DNA of 64,000 nt from assembly GCF_003024195.1 (NCBI RefSeq), contig NZ_KZ679045.1, forward strand, positions 399,381-463,380, in the 5' to 3' direction. The translations under genes were made by a program, and so were the position numbers. Origin of the DNA: Streptomyces dioscori. GTDB lineage: Bacteria > Actinomycetota > Actinomycetes > Streptomycetales > Streptomycetaceae. The notes under the pieces are model-generated. The model worked only from the letters and a program-made list of their open reading frames with translations. It was not told the origin of the DNA and searched no databases. Numbering within the stretch: position 1 is the first letter of the stretch; each line of letters begins with the position of its first letter. Shown here in pieces: positions 50,363 to 59,759 of this stretch.

Positions 50363-52290
50363 TGGCCGGGCCCATGGGGCGCATGATGGCCGGGTCGGGA
50401 CCCGACCATCACTCGATGGATTTCAAGGGATCCGGCAAACGGCTGCTGGCACAGTTCAAACCGCAGCGCGCCACGCTGTACGTGATGCTCGCGGCCGTGG
50501 TCTGCAGTGTGGGCCTGTCGGTCCTCGGGCCGAAGATCCTGGGGCGGGCCACCGACCTGGTCTTCGCCGGGGTCGTCGGACGGGAGCTGCCCGCCGGGCA
50601 GTCGAAGGCCGAGGTCCTCGCGGCGATGCGGGAACGCGGCGACGGCGGGATGGCCGACATGCTCTCGGGCACGGACTTCACGCCGGGCCAGGGCATCGAC
50701 TTCGACGCGGTCGGCGAGGTCCTCGGCATCGCGCTGGTGGCGTTCCTGCTGGCCGGTCTGCTGATGGCGATGGCGACGCGGCTGGTGAACCGGGCCGTCA
50801 ACCTGACGATGTACAAGATGCGCGAGGACGTGCAGACCAAGCTGTCGCGGCTGCCGCTCTCCTACTTCGACAAGCGCCAGCGCGGTGAGGTCCTCAGCCG
50901 CGCCACGAACGACATCGACAACATAGGACAGACCCTCCAGCAGTCGATGGGCCAGCTCGTGAACTCGCTGCTGACCATCGTCGGCGTGCTGATCATGATG
51001 TTCTACGTGTCGTGGCTGCTCGCGCTCGTCGCGCTGGTCACCGTGCCGCTGTCGTTCGTCGTGGCGACCCGGGTGGGCAAGCGGTCGCAGCCGCACTTCG
51101 TGCAGCAGTGGCGCACCACCGGCAAACTCAACGCGCACATCGAGGAGATGTACACCGGGCACACCCTGGTGAAGGTCTTCGGACGGCAGGACGAGTCGGC
51201 GGCGCAGTTCGCCGAGGAGAACGACAAGCTGTACGAGGCCGGGTTCCGGGCGCAGTTCAACAGCGGGGTCATGCAGCCGCTGATGATGTTCGTGTCGAAC
51301 CTGAACTATGTGCTGGTGGCGGTGGTCGGCGGGCTGCGCGTCGCGTCCGGCTCGCTGTCCATCGGTGACGTGCAGGCCTTCATCCAGTACTCCCGGCAGT
51401 TCTCCATGCCGCTCACCCAGGTCGCCTCCATGGCGAACCTCGTGCAGTCCGGGGTCGCCTCCGCGGAGCGGATCTTCGAGCTGCTGGACGCGGAGGAGCA
51501 GGAGGCCGACCCGGTGACGGGGGCGCGGCCGGAGGAACTGCGGGGCCGGGTGGCCCTCGAAGGGGTCTCCTTCCGGTACGACCCGGACAAGCCGCTCATC
51601 GAGGACCTGTCCCTGTCGGTGGAGCCGGGCCACACGGTCGCGATCGTAGGGCCCACGGGCGCCGGCAAGACGACCCTGGTGAACCTGCTGATGCGCTTCT
51701 ACGAGACCACCGGCGGCCGGATCACCCTCGACGGCGTCGACATCGCCACGATGTCCCGCGACGAACTGCGGGCCGGTATCGGGATGGTGCTGCAGGACAC
51801 CTGGCTGTTCGGCGGCACGATCGCGGACAACATCGCGTACGGGGCCTCGCGCGAGGTCACCCGCGGTGAGGTCGAGGAGGCGGCCCGGGCGGCCCACGCG
51901 GACCGGTTCGTGCGGACGCTGCCCGACGGGTACGACACCGTCATCGACGACGAGGGGTCCGGGGTCAGCGCCGGTGAGAAGCAGCTCATCACGATCGCTC
52001 GGGCGTTCCTGTCCGATCCGGTGATCCTCGTTCTCGACGAGGCGACGAGTTCCGTGGACACGCGGACCGAGGTGCTCATCCAGAAGGCGATGGCGAAGCT
52101 GGCGCACGGGCGTACGTCGTTCGTGATCGCTCACCGGCTGTCGACGATTCGCGATGCCGACACGATTCTCGTCATGGAGGACGGGGCGATCGTGGAGCAG
52201 GGGGCTCACGCGGATCTGCTGGCGGCGGGGGGTGCGTACGCGCGCCTGTACAAGGCGCAGTTCGCGCAGGCGGCGGTGGAGGTGGACTGA
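50362..52290 (+). CDS. ABC exporter half-transporter, subunit with consensus Walker B
   Basis: 642 residues: a hydrophilic start with a Met/Gly-rich stretch, six membrane helices with an ~40-residue insert after helix 1 (LSGTDFTPGQGIDFDAVGEVLG), and an ATPase domain with Walker A VGPTGAGKTTLVN, a degenerate signature GVSAGEKQLITIA (LSGGQ expected) and consensus Walker B ILVLDEATSSVD. It complements the preceding subunit: one active and one degenerate ATP site in the heterodimer. Coupled to the upstream gene (TGATG at 50362) and followed by a strong terminator hairpin, so the two genes form one operon. Substrate unknown. Confidence 0.93.
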   Translation: MAGPMGRMMAGSGPDHHSMDFKGSGKRLLAQFKPQRATLYVMLAAVVCSVGLSVLGPKILGRATDLVFAGVVGRELPAGQSKAEVLAAMRERGDGGMADMLSGTDFTPGQGIDFDAVGEVLGIALVAFLLAGLLMAMATRLVNRAVNLTMYKMREDVQTKLSRLPLSYFDKRQRGEVLSRATNDIDNIGQTLQQSMGQLVNSLLTIVGVLIMMFYVSWLLALVALVTVPLSFVVATRVGKRSQPHFVQQWRTTGKLNAHIEEMYTGHTLVKVFGRQDESAAQFAEENDKLYEAGFRAQFNSGVMQPLMMFVSNLNYVLVAVVGGLRVASGSLSIGDVQAFIQYSRQFSMPLTQVASMANLVQSGVASAERIFELLDAEEQEADPVTGARPEELRGRVALEGVSFRYDPDKPLIEDLSLSVEPGHTVAIVGPTGAGKTTLVNLLMRFYETTGGRITLDGVDIATMSRDELRAGIGMVLQDTWLFGGTIADNIAYGASREVTRGEVEEAARAAHADRFVRTLPDGYDTVIDDEGSGVSAGEKQLITIARAFLSDPVILVLDEATSSVDTRTEVLIQKAMAKLAHGRTSFVIAHRLSTIRDADTILVMEDGAIVEQGAHADLLAAGGAYARLYKAQFAQAAVEVD

Positions 52291-52361
52291 GGGTCTTTTT
52301 GCGCCCCCGCCGCCCCTACCCGTCCCGTCACTGACTCAGGGGCTCCGCCCCCGAACCCCCG

Positions 52362-52412
52362 GTCCTCAAACGCCGGACGGGCTGAAAATCAGCCCGTCCG
52401 GCGTTTGAGGAC
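52362..52412. terminator. Bidirectional terminator with perfect 24-base stem
   Basis: GTCCTCAAACGCCGGACGGG with GCTGA pairs perfectly with its reverse complement across an AAA loop (24-base arms 52362-52385 and 52389-52412). It lies between the convergent ABC operon and hrdA. It is surrounded by the GGGGCTCCGCCCCC/GGGGGCGCAGCCCCC module; this whole cassette recurs between convergent genes in many Streptomyces genomes. Confidence 0.9.
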
Positions 52413-52499
52413 GAGCGCGCAGCGCGACAGGGGGGCGAGGGGGCGCAGCCCCCATACGTGGTCGGGAATGGGAAGGGGCGGCGGGGGCGAGGAAAAGCC

Positions 52500-53831
52500 C
52501 TAGTCCAAGTAGCCCCGCAGCTGGTCCGCGAACGCGTGGTCGCGGAGTTTGTTGAGGGTTTTGGACTCGATCTGGCGAATCCGTTCGCGGGTGACGCCGA
52601 AGATCCGCCCGATCTCCTCCAGCGTGCGAGGCCGGCCATCCGCCAGCCCGTAACGGAGTTGGACCACCTTCCGCTCACGCTCCCCGAGCGTGGACAGCAC
52701 CGCCTCCAGATGCTCCCGCAGCAGCAGGAACGCCGCCGACTCGACGGGACTCGTCGCGTCGCCGTCCTCGATGAGGTCGCCGAGAGCGACATCGTCCTCC
52801 TCCCCCACCGGGGCGTGGAGGGACACCGGCTCCTGCGCCAGCCGCAGCACCTCGCTGACCCGCTCACTGGGCAGGTCGAGATGCGCCGCGACCTCCTCGG
52901 GGGTCGGCTCGTACCCCCGTTCCTGGAGCATCCGCCGCTGTACCCGCACGACGCGGTTGATGAGTTCGACCACGTGCACGGGGACCCGGATCGTGCGGGC
53001 CTGGTCGGCGAGGGCCCGGGACATGGCCTGGCGGATCCACCAGGTCGCGTACGTCGAGAACTTGTACCCGCGGGCGTAGTCGAACTTCTCGACCGCCCTG
53101 ATGAGCCCCAGGTTGCCTTCCTGGACCAGGTCGAGCATGGTCAGCCCGCGTCCCACGTACCTCTTGGCGACGGAGACGACGAGCCGCAGGTTCGCCTCGA
53201 TCAGGCGGCGTTTGGCCATCCGGCCCATGACCACCAGTTTGTCGAGGTCCAGGGCGAGCTGGCTGTCGAGGTCGGAGGCCAGCCGGAGTTTCTCCTCGGC
53301 GAAGAGGCCCGCTTCGACCCGGCGGGCGAGTTCGACCTCCTCGACCGCGGTGAGGAGCGGGATCCGGCCGATCTCCCGCAGGTACTGGCGGAACAGGTCG
53401 GAGGACGGCCCGCCGGTGTCCGCACGTCCGCGCGGTACTTCCACCGGTTCCGGTGTCTCGGTCTCGCTCTCCACGAGGACGGCGGCGGGCGGCTCCGGCG
53501 TACTCTCCGGCTCCGGTGCGCTCTCGGGGTGACGGGCGGCACGGTTCTGCGGTGGTACGGCCGCGAGGACATCGGCGTCCGTGTCCTTGTGCGCGGGCTG
53601 CGTGCTGTTGTCGGTCAGGGTCTGGGTCTGCACGGGGGCGACCTCCAGGAATGTCGCTGCTGAGGCGTGCGGCAGCGGTACGTCGGGGATGGGGTCGACG
53701 GCCTTGCCGCTGTCCATCCCGAAGTCATTGAGCGGAACCGCGGGGACTTCGGACCCGTCGCGTTCGGGTCGGCCGCGCTCCGAGGACTCAGGCACCGGAA
53801 CCCAGTGTGGAGTACGACACATCCTCGCCAC
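52500..53831 (-). CDS. hrdA: RNA polymerase sigma factor, HrdA-type (group 2 sigma-70)
   Basis: 443 residues. The N-terminal ~130 are disordered and rich in Pro/Glu (variable region 1.1-like). Then come sigma regions 1.2 (SSDLFRQYLREIGRIPLLT), 2.1-2.4 (VVSVAKRYVGRGLTMLDLVQEGNLGLIRA, FSTYATWWIRQAMSRAL, ARTIRVPVHVVE), 3 and 4.2 (TLEEIGRIFGVTRERIRQIE). Region 2.4 and the 4.2 helix-turn-helix are like those of HrdB, so it reads vegetative-type promoters. Position beside dnaG matches hrdA of S. coelicolor, one of four hrd paralogues and dispensable there. The first in-frame Met is used; shorter starts are possible because the leader is not conserved. Promoter not evident. Confidence 0.92.
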   Translation of the reverse strand: MARMCRTPHWVPVPESSERGRPERDGSEVPAVPLNDFGMDSGKAVDPIPDVPLPHASAATFLEVAPVQTQTLTDNSTQPAHKDTDADVLAAVPPQNRAARHPESAPEPESTPEPPAAVLVESETETPEPVEVPRGRADTGGPSSDLFRQYLREIGRIPLLTAVEEVELARRVEAGLFAEEKLRLASDLDSQLALDLDKLVVMGRMAKRRLIEANLRLVVSVAKRYVGRGLTMLDLVQEGNLGLIRAVEKFDYARGYKFSTYATWWIRQAMSRALADQARTIRVPVHVVELINRVVRVQRRMLQERGYEPTPEEVAAHLDLPSERVSEVLRLAQEPVSLHAPVGEEDDVALGDLIEDGDATSPVESAAFLLLREHLEAVLSTLGERERKVVQLRYGLADGRPRTLEEIGRIFGVTRERIRQIESKTLNKLRDHAFADQLRGYLD

Positions 53832-53987
53832 GAGGGGCGTGCGGTGACTTTTTGAGTCCTGTCCGTGACTGCCCGGTTACCCTCACGGAAAGAAGGTGTG
53901 CTCCTGTGCACCCTGATCTGGGACGTTCTCCGAGGTGTCCGGTTCCCCCTGGTCCCTGATCCCGGCCCGGGGGCCGCGCCGGCCCGC

Positions 53988-55907
53988 CTAGAGCGCGGCC
54001 GGGCCCTTCTCGCGCAGGGCCTGGTCGTACTGCTGGAGCACCCACAGCTCGTTCTGTACGGCGGTCAGCTGGGCCGGGTCGCCCTGTGCGCTGGCGCGCG
54101 CGAGTGCGCCCTGGACGTCGCGGACCCGGCGCTCGACCGCGCGCCGGCGGACGGTGACCAACTGCTCGCCGGCGTAGGCCTCGTCGACGGTCTTGCGCAT
54201 GATGGCCTCGACGGCCAGCTCCGTGACCATGGCGCGAACCACGTCGTCCCGGGCGGCCTCGCGGACCTGTACGAGGTATTCCTGCGGGTCCTTCACGCCG
54301 TGCTCCGCGCCGCCCGCCTCCATGATCGTCTCGCGGACGGCCGCGTACGGCGGGGCGGTGAACTCGTCCACGCCGTACGCGTCGAAGGCCGGGGAGACCA
54401 GGTCGGGGCGCTGCAGGGCCAGCTTCAGCAGTTCGCGCTCGGTGGCGAACACCGGGTTGCGCAGGGTCAGGGCCGGGCCCGAAGGAGGCTTGGGAGCGCT
54501 GTTCTCGTACTGCTGCGGCCCGCGGCCGTTGCTCGCGCCCGTGCCCGTCGGCGCGGGGCCCTTGCCGCCGCGGTCGCGGGCCCAGCGGGCCATCTGGGCG
54601 ACCCGCTTGACGACGAACTGCGTGTCGAGGATGCCGAGCATGCCGGCGAGCTGGACGGCGACCTCGTGCTGGGCGCCGCTGTTCTTGATACGGGCCACCA
54701 CGGGCGCGGACTCGTCGAGCGCGGCGGCGCGGCCCGCCGGGGTCTCCAGGTCGTAGCGGGCGATGATCTGGCGCAGGGCGAACTCGAAGAGCGGGGTGCG
54801 CGGTTCGACGAGGTCGGCGACGGCCGCGTCACCCTTGGCGAGGCGCAGGTCGCAGGGGTCCATGCCGTCGGGGGCGATCGCGATGTACGTCTCGGCGGCG
54901 AACTTCTGGTCGTCCTCGAAGGCGCGCAGGGCGGCCTTCTGGCCGGCCGAGTCGCCGTCGAAGGTGAAGATGACCCGTGCCGAGCCGTTGTCCATCAGGA
55001 GCCGGCGCAGGATCTTGATGTGGTCGTTGCCGAAGGCCGTGCCGCAGGTCGCGATGGCGGTGGTGATGCCGGCGAGGTGGCAGGCCATGACGTCGGTGTA
55101 GCCCTCGACGACGACGGCCCGGCTGCTCTTGGCGATGTCCTTCTTGGCGAGGTCGATGCCGTACAGGACCTGGGACTTGCGGTAGATCGGCGTGTCGGGC
55201 GTGTTCAGGTACTTCGGGCCGTTGTCCGACTCGTAGAGCTTGCGGGCGCCGAAGCCGACGACCTCGCCGCCGATGTCGCGGATCGGCCACATCAGCCGGC
55301 CGCGGAAGCGGTCGATGGGGCCGCGGCGGCCCTCCTGGGCGAGGCCGGACAGGACCAGTTCCTTGTCGGTGAAGCCCTTGCCGCGCAGGAAGCGGACGAG
55401 GTGGTCCCAGCCCTGCGGGCTGTAGCCGACACCGAAGTGCGTGGCGGCCGACTGGTCGAAGCCACGCTCGGCGAGGAACGTGCGGCCGGTGTCGGCCTCG
55501 GAGCTGGTGTCGAGCTGCTCGATGTAGAACTTGGCGGCGGCCTGGTGGGCCTCGACCAGGCGGATCCGCTCGCCACGCTGGTGGGAGGGGTTGTACCCGC
55601 CCTCTTCGTAACGAAGGGTGATGCCCGCCTGGCCCGCGAGGCGCTCGACCGCCTCCGAGAAGGTGAGGTGGTCGACCTTCATCACGAACGTGATGGTGTC
55701 GCCGCCCTCCTGGCAGCCGAAGCAGTGGAAGAGCCCCTTGCTCGGGCTGACCTGGAAGGAGGGCGACTTCTCGTCGTGGAACGGGCACAGTCCCTTGAGG
55801 TTCCCGCCGCCCGCGTTGCGCAGTTGGAGGTACTCGGACACCACGGCGTCGATCGGGACCCCGTCCCGAACCGCCTTCACGTCCTCGTCGTTGATCCTGC
55901 CGGCCAC
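53988..55907 (-). CDS. dnaG: DNA primase DnaG
   Basis: 639 residues, usual length. CHC2 zinc ribbon (LKGLCPFHDEKSPSF...GLFHCFGCQEGGDTITFVM, residues 35-70), primase N-lobe (about 125-250), TOPRIM domain with VVVEGYTDVMACHLAG (metal Glu) and VIFTFDGDSAGQKAALRAF (DxD-like Asp pair), and a C-terminal helicase-binding region (about 440-639) after a Gly/Asn-rich linker. It makes RNA primers for the replication fork and interacts with DnaB helicase. Minus strand, with an FAD oxidoreductase gene upstream (57 bases) and hrdA downstream, the conserved actinobacterial dgt-dnaG-sigma arrangement. Confidence 0.97.
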   Translation of the reverse strand: MAGRINDEDVKAVRDGVPIDAVVSEYLQLRNAGGGNLKGLCPFHDEKSPSFQVSPSKGLFHCFGCQEGGDTITFVMKVDHLTFSEAVERLAGQAGITLRYEEGGYNPSHQRGERIRLVEAHQAAAKFYIEQLDTSSEADTGRTFLAERGFDQSAATHFGVGYSPQGWDHLVRFLRGKGFTDKELVLSGLAQEGRRGPIDRFRGRLMWPIRDIGGEVVGFGARKLYESDNGPKYLNTPDTPIYRKSQVLYGIDLAKKDIAKSSRAVVVEGYTDVMACHLAGITTAIATCGTAFGNDHIKILRRLLMDNGSARVIFTFDGDSAGQKAALRAFEDDQKFAAETYIAIAPDGMDPCDLRLAKGDAAVADLVEPRTPLFEFALRQIIARYDLETPAGRAAALDESAPVVARIKNSGAQHEVAVQLAGMLGILDTQFVVKRVAQMARWARDRGGKGPAPTGTGASNGRGPQQYENSAPKPPSGPALTLRNPVFATERELLKLALQRPDLVSPAFDAYGVDEFTAPPYAAVRETIMEAGGAEHGVKDPQEYLVQVREAARDDVVRAMVTELAVEAIMRKTVDEAYAGEQLVTVRRRAVERRVRDVQGALARASAQGDPAQLTAVQNELWVLQQYDQALREKGPAAL

Positions 55908-55963
55908 GCGCCGAGTCTACGGGGACGGTGTGACAGTGGAGTCCCCCCGAGCCTCTCCGCCGG

Positions 55964-57229
55964 TCACGGGACCAGGCTGTCCAGCGGAACGTGCGGGTCG
56001 GCGAGCGCCTCGGTGTCCACCCGTGCCCCCGTGCGGATCAGCTGCTGGATGGGTTCTGTGACGTCCCACACATTGACGTTCATCCCGGCGAGCACCCGCC
56101 CCTCCTTCACCCAGAAGGCGATGAACTCGCGCTTGCTCGCGTCTCCCCGGATCACCACCTGGTCGTACGTCCCCGGGGGCGCCCAGCCCGAGTACTCAAG
56201 CCCCACGTCGTACTGGTCGGAGAAGAAGTAGGGCACCCTGTCGTACGTCGTTCCGCGGCCCAGCATCGCCCGGGCCGCCGCCGGGCCGCCGTTCAGCGCG
56301 TTCGCCCAGTGCTCGACGCGCAGTCGCGTGCCGAACAGGGGGTGGGGGAAGGCGGCCACGTCACCGGCCGCGTAGATGTCGGGGTCGGAGGTGCGCAGCC
56401 GCTCGTCGACCGCGATGCCGCCGCCGTGCGCCCGGTCGGCGAGCTCCAGGCCCGCCGCCTCGGCAAGGCCTGTGCGGGGTGCCGCGCCGATCGCCGCGAG
56501 GACGTCGTGCGCGGGGTGTTCCTCGCCGTCGTCGGTGCGGGCGGCCAGGACCAGGCCGTCGTGGCCGGTGATCTCGGTGAGGCGGGCGCCGAAGTGGAAG
56601 CGGACACCGTGCTCGCGGTGCAGTTCGGCGAAGATCTCGCCCAGCTCGGGGCCGAGCACTCCGTGCAGCGCGGTCTGCTCGGGCTCCACGACGGTGACCT
56701 CGGCCCCGTACTCACGGGCCGCCGCGGCGATCTCCAGGCCGATCCAGCCGGCGCCCGCGATGACCAGGTGGCCGTTGTCGCGGCCGAGGGCGGACAGGAC
56801 CTGCTTGAGGCGCTCGGAGTGGGCGAGGCGCCGCAGGTGGTGGACCCCGACGAGGTCCGTGCCCGGGATGTCGAGCCGGCGCGGTTCGGCGCCGGTCACC
56901 AGCAGCAGCTTGTCGTAGTGGACGAGGGTGCCGTCGTCGCCGAAGCGGACGGTCTTCGCGCTCCGGTCGATCGCGTCGACGGTCTGGCCGAGGTGCAGCT
57001 CGACGTCGTTCTGCGCGTACCAGGCGGGTTCGTGGACGAAGACGCTGTCGCGCTCCTCCTTGCCGAGCAGGTATCCCTTGGACAGCGGCGGCCGTTCGTA
57101 CGGGTGGTCCCGTTCGTCACAGATCAGTATCACCCGGCCGTTGAAGCCCTCCGCCCGAAGGGTTTCGGCCGCCTTGGCGCCGGCCAGGCCTCCTCCGACG
57201 ATGACGAATGTCTGATCTGCGTCGACCAC
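55964..57229 (-). CDS. NAD(P)/FAD-dependent oxidoreductase, ferredoxin-reductase type
   Basis: 421 residues: FAD-binding GGGLAGAKAAETLRAEGF (residues 10-27), ERPPLSKGYLLGK, NAD-binding VIAGAGWIGLEIAAAAREYGAEV, and the FAD ribityl motif DPDIYAAGDVAAFPHPLFG, followed by a C-terminal reductase domain (RVPYFFSDQYDVGLEYSGW). This is the rubredoxin/putidaredoxin reductase family, which passes electrons from NAD(P)H to small iron-sulfur proteins, often for P450s. The start ATG is preceded by AACGAGGAGGCATCAAGTGG. Located between dgt and dnaG on the same strand. The partner ferredoxin is not encoded here. Confidence 0.93.
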   Translation of the reverse strand: MVDADQTFVIVGGGLAGAKAAETLRAEGFNGRVILICDERDHPYERPPLSKGYLLGKEERDSVFVHEPAWYAQNDVELHLGQTVDAIDRSAKTVRFGDDGTLVHYDKLLLVTGAEPRRLDIPGTDLVGVHHLRRLAHSERLKQVLSALGRDNGHLVIAGAGWIGLEIAAAAREYGAEVTVVEPEQTALHGVLGPELGEIFAELHREHGVRFHFGARLTEITGHDGLVLAARTDDGEEHPAHDVLAAIGAAPRTGLAEAAGLELADRAHGGGIAVDERLRTSDPDIYAAGDVAAFPHPLFGTRLRVEHWANALNGGPAAARAMLGRGTTYDRVPYFFSDQYDVGLEYSGWAPPGTYDQVVIRGDASKREFIAFWVKEGRVLAGMNVNVWDVTEPIQQLIRTGARVDTEALADPHVPLDSLVP

Positions 57230-57344
57230 TTGATGCCTCCTCGTTACGGTGTCGCCACCTGCGAGCGTCCCGCACGCAGCGTGATGGGGGAAGAGGGAGC
57301 GGCCCCTTCAGGCCACGCAGGGTCACGTACGCCCCCTCCGGACG

Positions 57345-58715
57345 TCACACCTGCACCCTGAGCCTCGCATGCAGTGATCGTGCGGCGGCGTCCGTGAGCG
57401 AGGCGATCTGGTCGACGATCACCCGCTTGCGGGCGCGGTCGTCGGACGCCCCGTCGAACAAGGCTCGAAACTGCGGGTCGAGGCCTTCCGGCGCCCGCGT
57501 GGTGAGCGCCTCGGCCAGCTCGGCGACGACGATCCGCTGGTCGGCGCGGAGCAGCTCCTGCTCGGCGCGCTGCATCACGTAGCGGTCGGCGACCGCCTTG
57601 AGGACCGCGCACTCCAGGCGTGCGGAGCGCGGGACGACCAGTTCGGCGGCGTACCGCGTGAGCCTGCCCGTGCCGTGTCTCGCGCGCGTGGCGCTCTCCG
57701 CGGCGAGGCAGAACCGGCCGATGAGCTGGCTGGTGGCGTCCTTCAGCCGGGCCTGCGCGACGGCCGAGCCGTCGTAGCCGTGCGGCCACCACTCCTGGGC
57801 GAGGATCCGGTCGAGGGCCTCGGCCAGCTCGGCGGGGTCGGTGTCCGCCTCCACGTACCGCCCGATCGCGACCCGGAAGATCTCCTGCCGCTCGGGCTCC
57901 GCGTGCAGGCACTCGGGGTCGATGTGACCCGCGTGCAGGCCGTCCTCGACGTCGTGCACCGAATACGCCACGTCGTCGGCCCAGTCCATGACCTGGGCCT
58001 CGAAGGTGGCGCGGGTGCCGGGGGCGCCCTCGCGGATCCAGTCGAAGACGGGCCGGTCGTCCTCGTAGACCCCGAACTTCGGGGATTTCGGGTCGGTGGG
58101 GTGGGCGCCGCGCGGCCAGGGGTACTTCGTGGCGGCGTCGAGGGTGGCGCGGGTGAGGTTGAGGCCGACGCTGACCAGGCCGTCACCGTCCGCGAGGGCC
58201 GCCGCCGGGACGGCCGCGCCGCGCACGAAGCGCTTGGGCTCGATACGGGTGAGGAGTCTGAGCGACTGGGCGTTGCCCTCGAAGCCGCCGCAGTCCTCGG
58301 CGAACTCGTTCAGCGCCTGTTCTCCGTTGTGGCCGAACGGGGGGTGGCCCAGGTCGTGGGAGAGGCAGGCCGCCTCGACGAGGTCGGGGTCGCAGCCGAG
58401 GGCGGCGCCCAGCTCGCGGCCGACCTGCGCGCACTCCAGGGAGTGGGTCAGGCGGGTGCGGGGGCTCGCGTCCCAGACCTGACTGCGGGTGCCGGGGGTG
58501 ACCACCTGGGTCTTGCCCGCGAGGCGGCGGAGGGCCGAGCTGTGCAGGACTCGGGCGCGGTCGCGTTGGAAGGCGGTGCGGCCTGGGCGTTTGTCCGGCT
58601 CGGTGGCCCAGCGGGCCACTGACGTGGGGTCGTAGGCCGGGGGGTTGGTCTTTGGCTCGGGTGCCTGTGCCTGTGCCTGTGGGGGGCGGGGGGTTTCGGT
58701 GCTCGTGCCTTCCAT
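57345..58715 (-). CDS. dgt: Deoxyguanosinetriphosphate triphosphohydrolase-like protein
   Basis: 456 residues. N-terminal KRPGRTAFQRDRARVLHSSALRRLAGKTQV, then the HD-domain metal motifs: RLTHSLECAQVGRELG (first His), AACLSHDLGHPPFGHNGEQAL (HD) and VMDWADDVAYSVHDVED (Asp). It hydrolyses dNTPs to nucleoside and triphosphate, controlling nucleotide pools. The start ATG at 58715 is chosen because the upstream sequence is repeat-derived; it lacks a ribosome binding site, so it may be leaderless. Upstream lies the repeat array 58809-58972. It forms the conserved dgt-(oxidoreductase)-dnaG order. Confidence 0.93.
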   Translation of the reverse strand: MEGTSTETPRPPQAQAQAPEPKTNPPAYDPTSVARWATEPDKRPGRTAFQRDRARVLHSSALRRLAGKTQVVTPGTRSQVWDASPRTRLTHSLECAQVGRELGAALGCDPDLVEAACLSHDLGHPPFGHNGEQALNEFAEDCGGFEGNAQSLRLLTRIEPKRFVRGAAVPAAALADGDGLVSVGLNLTRATLDAATKYPWPRGAHPTDPKSPKFGVYEDDRPVFDWIREGAPGTRATFEAQVMDWADDVAYSVHDVEDGLHAGHIDPECLHAEPERQEIFRVAIGRYVEADTDPAELAEALDRILAQEWWPHGYDGSAVAQARLKDATSQLIGRFCLAAESATRARHGTGRLTRYAAELVVPRSARLECAVLKAVADRYVMQRAEQELLRADQRIVVAELAEALTTRAPEGLDPQFRALFDGASDDRARKRVIVDQIASLTDAAARSLHARLRVQV

Positions 58716-58808
58716 GTCTTGACAGTAAGCGGAGGGGCTGACAATTGGGGTGTGGGATTGCGTCTGCGCGTCTGCCGGGTGCTGGTTGTGGGCGGGTGCG
58801 GGTTCGTT

Positions 58809-58972
58809 GTGGCTGGTCGCGCCGTTCCCCGCGCCCCTAAAAGACTGCGCCGTTCCCCGCGCCCCTGAAGGCAAAGGATTGCGCCGTTCCCCGCGCCCCC
58901 AAAACCAAAGACTGCGCCGGTCCTCGCGCCCCTGAAAGACGAAAAGACTGCGCCGTTCCCCGCGCCCCTGGT
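58809..58972 (+). repeat. Five-copy array of the dispersed GC repeat
   Basis: Five tandem units of about 34 bases share GACTGCGCCGTTCCCCGCGCCCCT, separated by short A-rich spacers (AAAA, GAAGGCAAAGG, AAAACCAAAG, GAAAGACGAAAA). The first unit begins GGCTGGTCGCGCC as in single copies. The fourth is diverged (GGTCCTCGC). The array fills the gap between the dgt start and the end of the sirohydrochlorin chelatase gene. Confidence 0.95.
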
Positions 58973-58982
58973 GGGGTGTCCC

Positions 58983-59759
58983 CTAGGCCGTTGCGGCCAG
59001 GGTGTGGGTCAGGGTCTCGTCGTAGCGGTGCAGGGCCAGGCGGGCCATGGACGGGTGGGCGCCCAGGGGGGCCGATGCCAGGCCGGGGGCCGCTGTCGTG
59101 CACTCCGTGGCGAAGCGGCCCGGGGCCGTGAAGTAGGAGGCCAGGGCGATGTGGGGGCGGCCCCGGGCGGTGAGGGCGCGTACGGCTTCCGTGACCGTGG
59201 GGGTGGCGGCGGAGGCGTACGCGGGGACGACGGGGACGCCGAGGCGGGTCGCGAGCAGCCTCGCGGTGTGGCGGGTGTCGACGGCCGCGTCGGGGTCGCG
59301 CGAGCCCGCAGCGGCGAGCACGACCGCGCCCGTCCGGCGTCCGGCGGCGTCCGGCGTGCGCCAGCCGGCCTCGACCAGACGCTCGTACAGCGTCTCGACG
59401 AGCAGCGGGTGCGGGCCCAGCGGCCCGGCGATCCGGACGCGCGCCGGCGACGCGGCGGCGGCCTCCGGGATGTCGTGCTTGACGTGGTGGCCGCGGCTCA
59501 GCAGCAGCGGTACGAGGACCGCCTCGCCGGTGCCGAGGGCGGCGAGCGTGTCGGGCAGCAGGGGTTCGTTCAGCTCGATGTGCCCGAGGTGCACGGGCAG
59601 GCCGGGGCGCAGTTCGCGGATCCGCTCCATGAGGGTCCGTACGGTGCTCAGGGCGCGCGGGTCGCGGCTGCCGTGGCCCACCAGGACGAGCGCGGGCGGG
59701 GCAGGACGCCGGGTGCCGCGCCGACTGCTGCTGTTCCGGTTCATGAGGTGCGCCGTCAT
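58983..59759 (-). CDS. Sirohydrochlorin chelatase (CbiX/SirB-like)
   Basis: 258 residues with two CbiX repeats: ALVLVGHGSRDPRALSTVRTL (metal His of GHGS) and VLVPLLLSRGHHVKHDIPEAA (second catalytic His pair), then a degenerate repeat beginning AVVLAAAGSRDPDAAVD. It inserts a metal (Fe2+ or Co2+) into sirohydrochlorin. Siroheme is the cofactor of assimilatory nitrite reductase, so location 2 kb from nasA links it to nitrate assimilation. Alternative start codons cluster near the N-terminus; the first Met is used. The 3' end borders the GC repeat array. Confidence 0.92.
   Translation of the reverse strand: MTAHLMNRNSSSRRGTRRPAPPALVLVGHGSRDPRALSTVRTLMERIRELRPGLPVHLGHIELNEPLLPDTLAALGTGEAVLVPLLLSRGHHVKHDIPEAAAASPARVRIAGPLGPHPLLVETLYERLVEAGWRTPDAAGRRTGAVVLAAAGSRDPDAAVDTRHTARLLATRLGVPVVPAYASAATPTVTEAVRALTARGRPHIALASYFTAPGRFATECTTAAPGLASAPLGAHPSMARLALHRYDETLTHTLAATA

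Noticed and set aside
58809..58972. CRISPR-like array (regular repeats with short spacers)
   Set aside because: Spacers are only 4-11 bases, A-rich and similar to each other; the repeat occurs singly elsewhere, and no cas gene is near. It is a dispersed repeat expanded in tandem.
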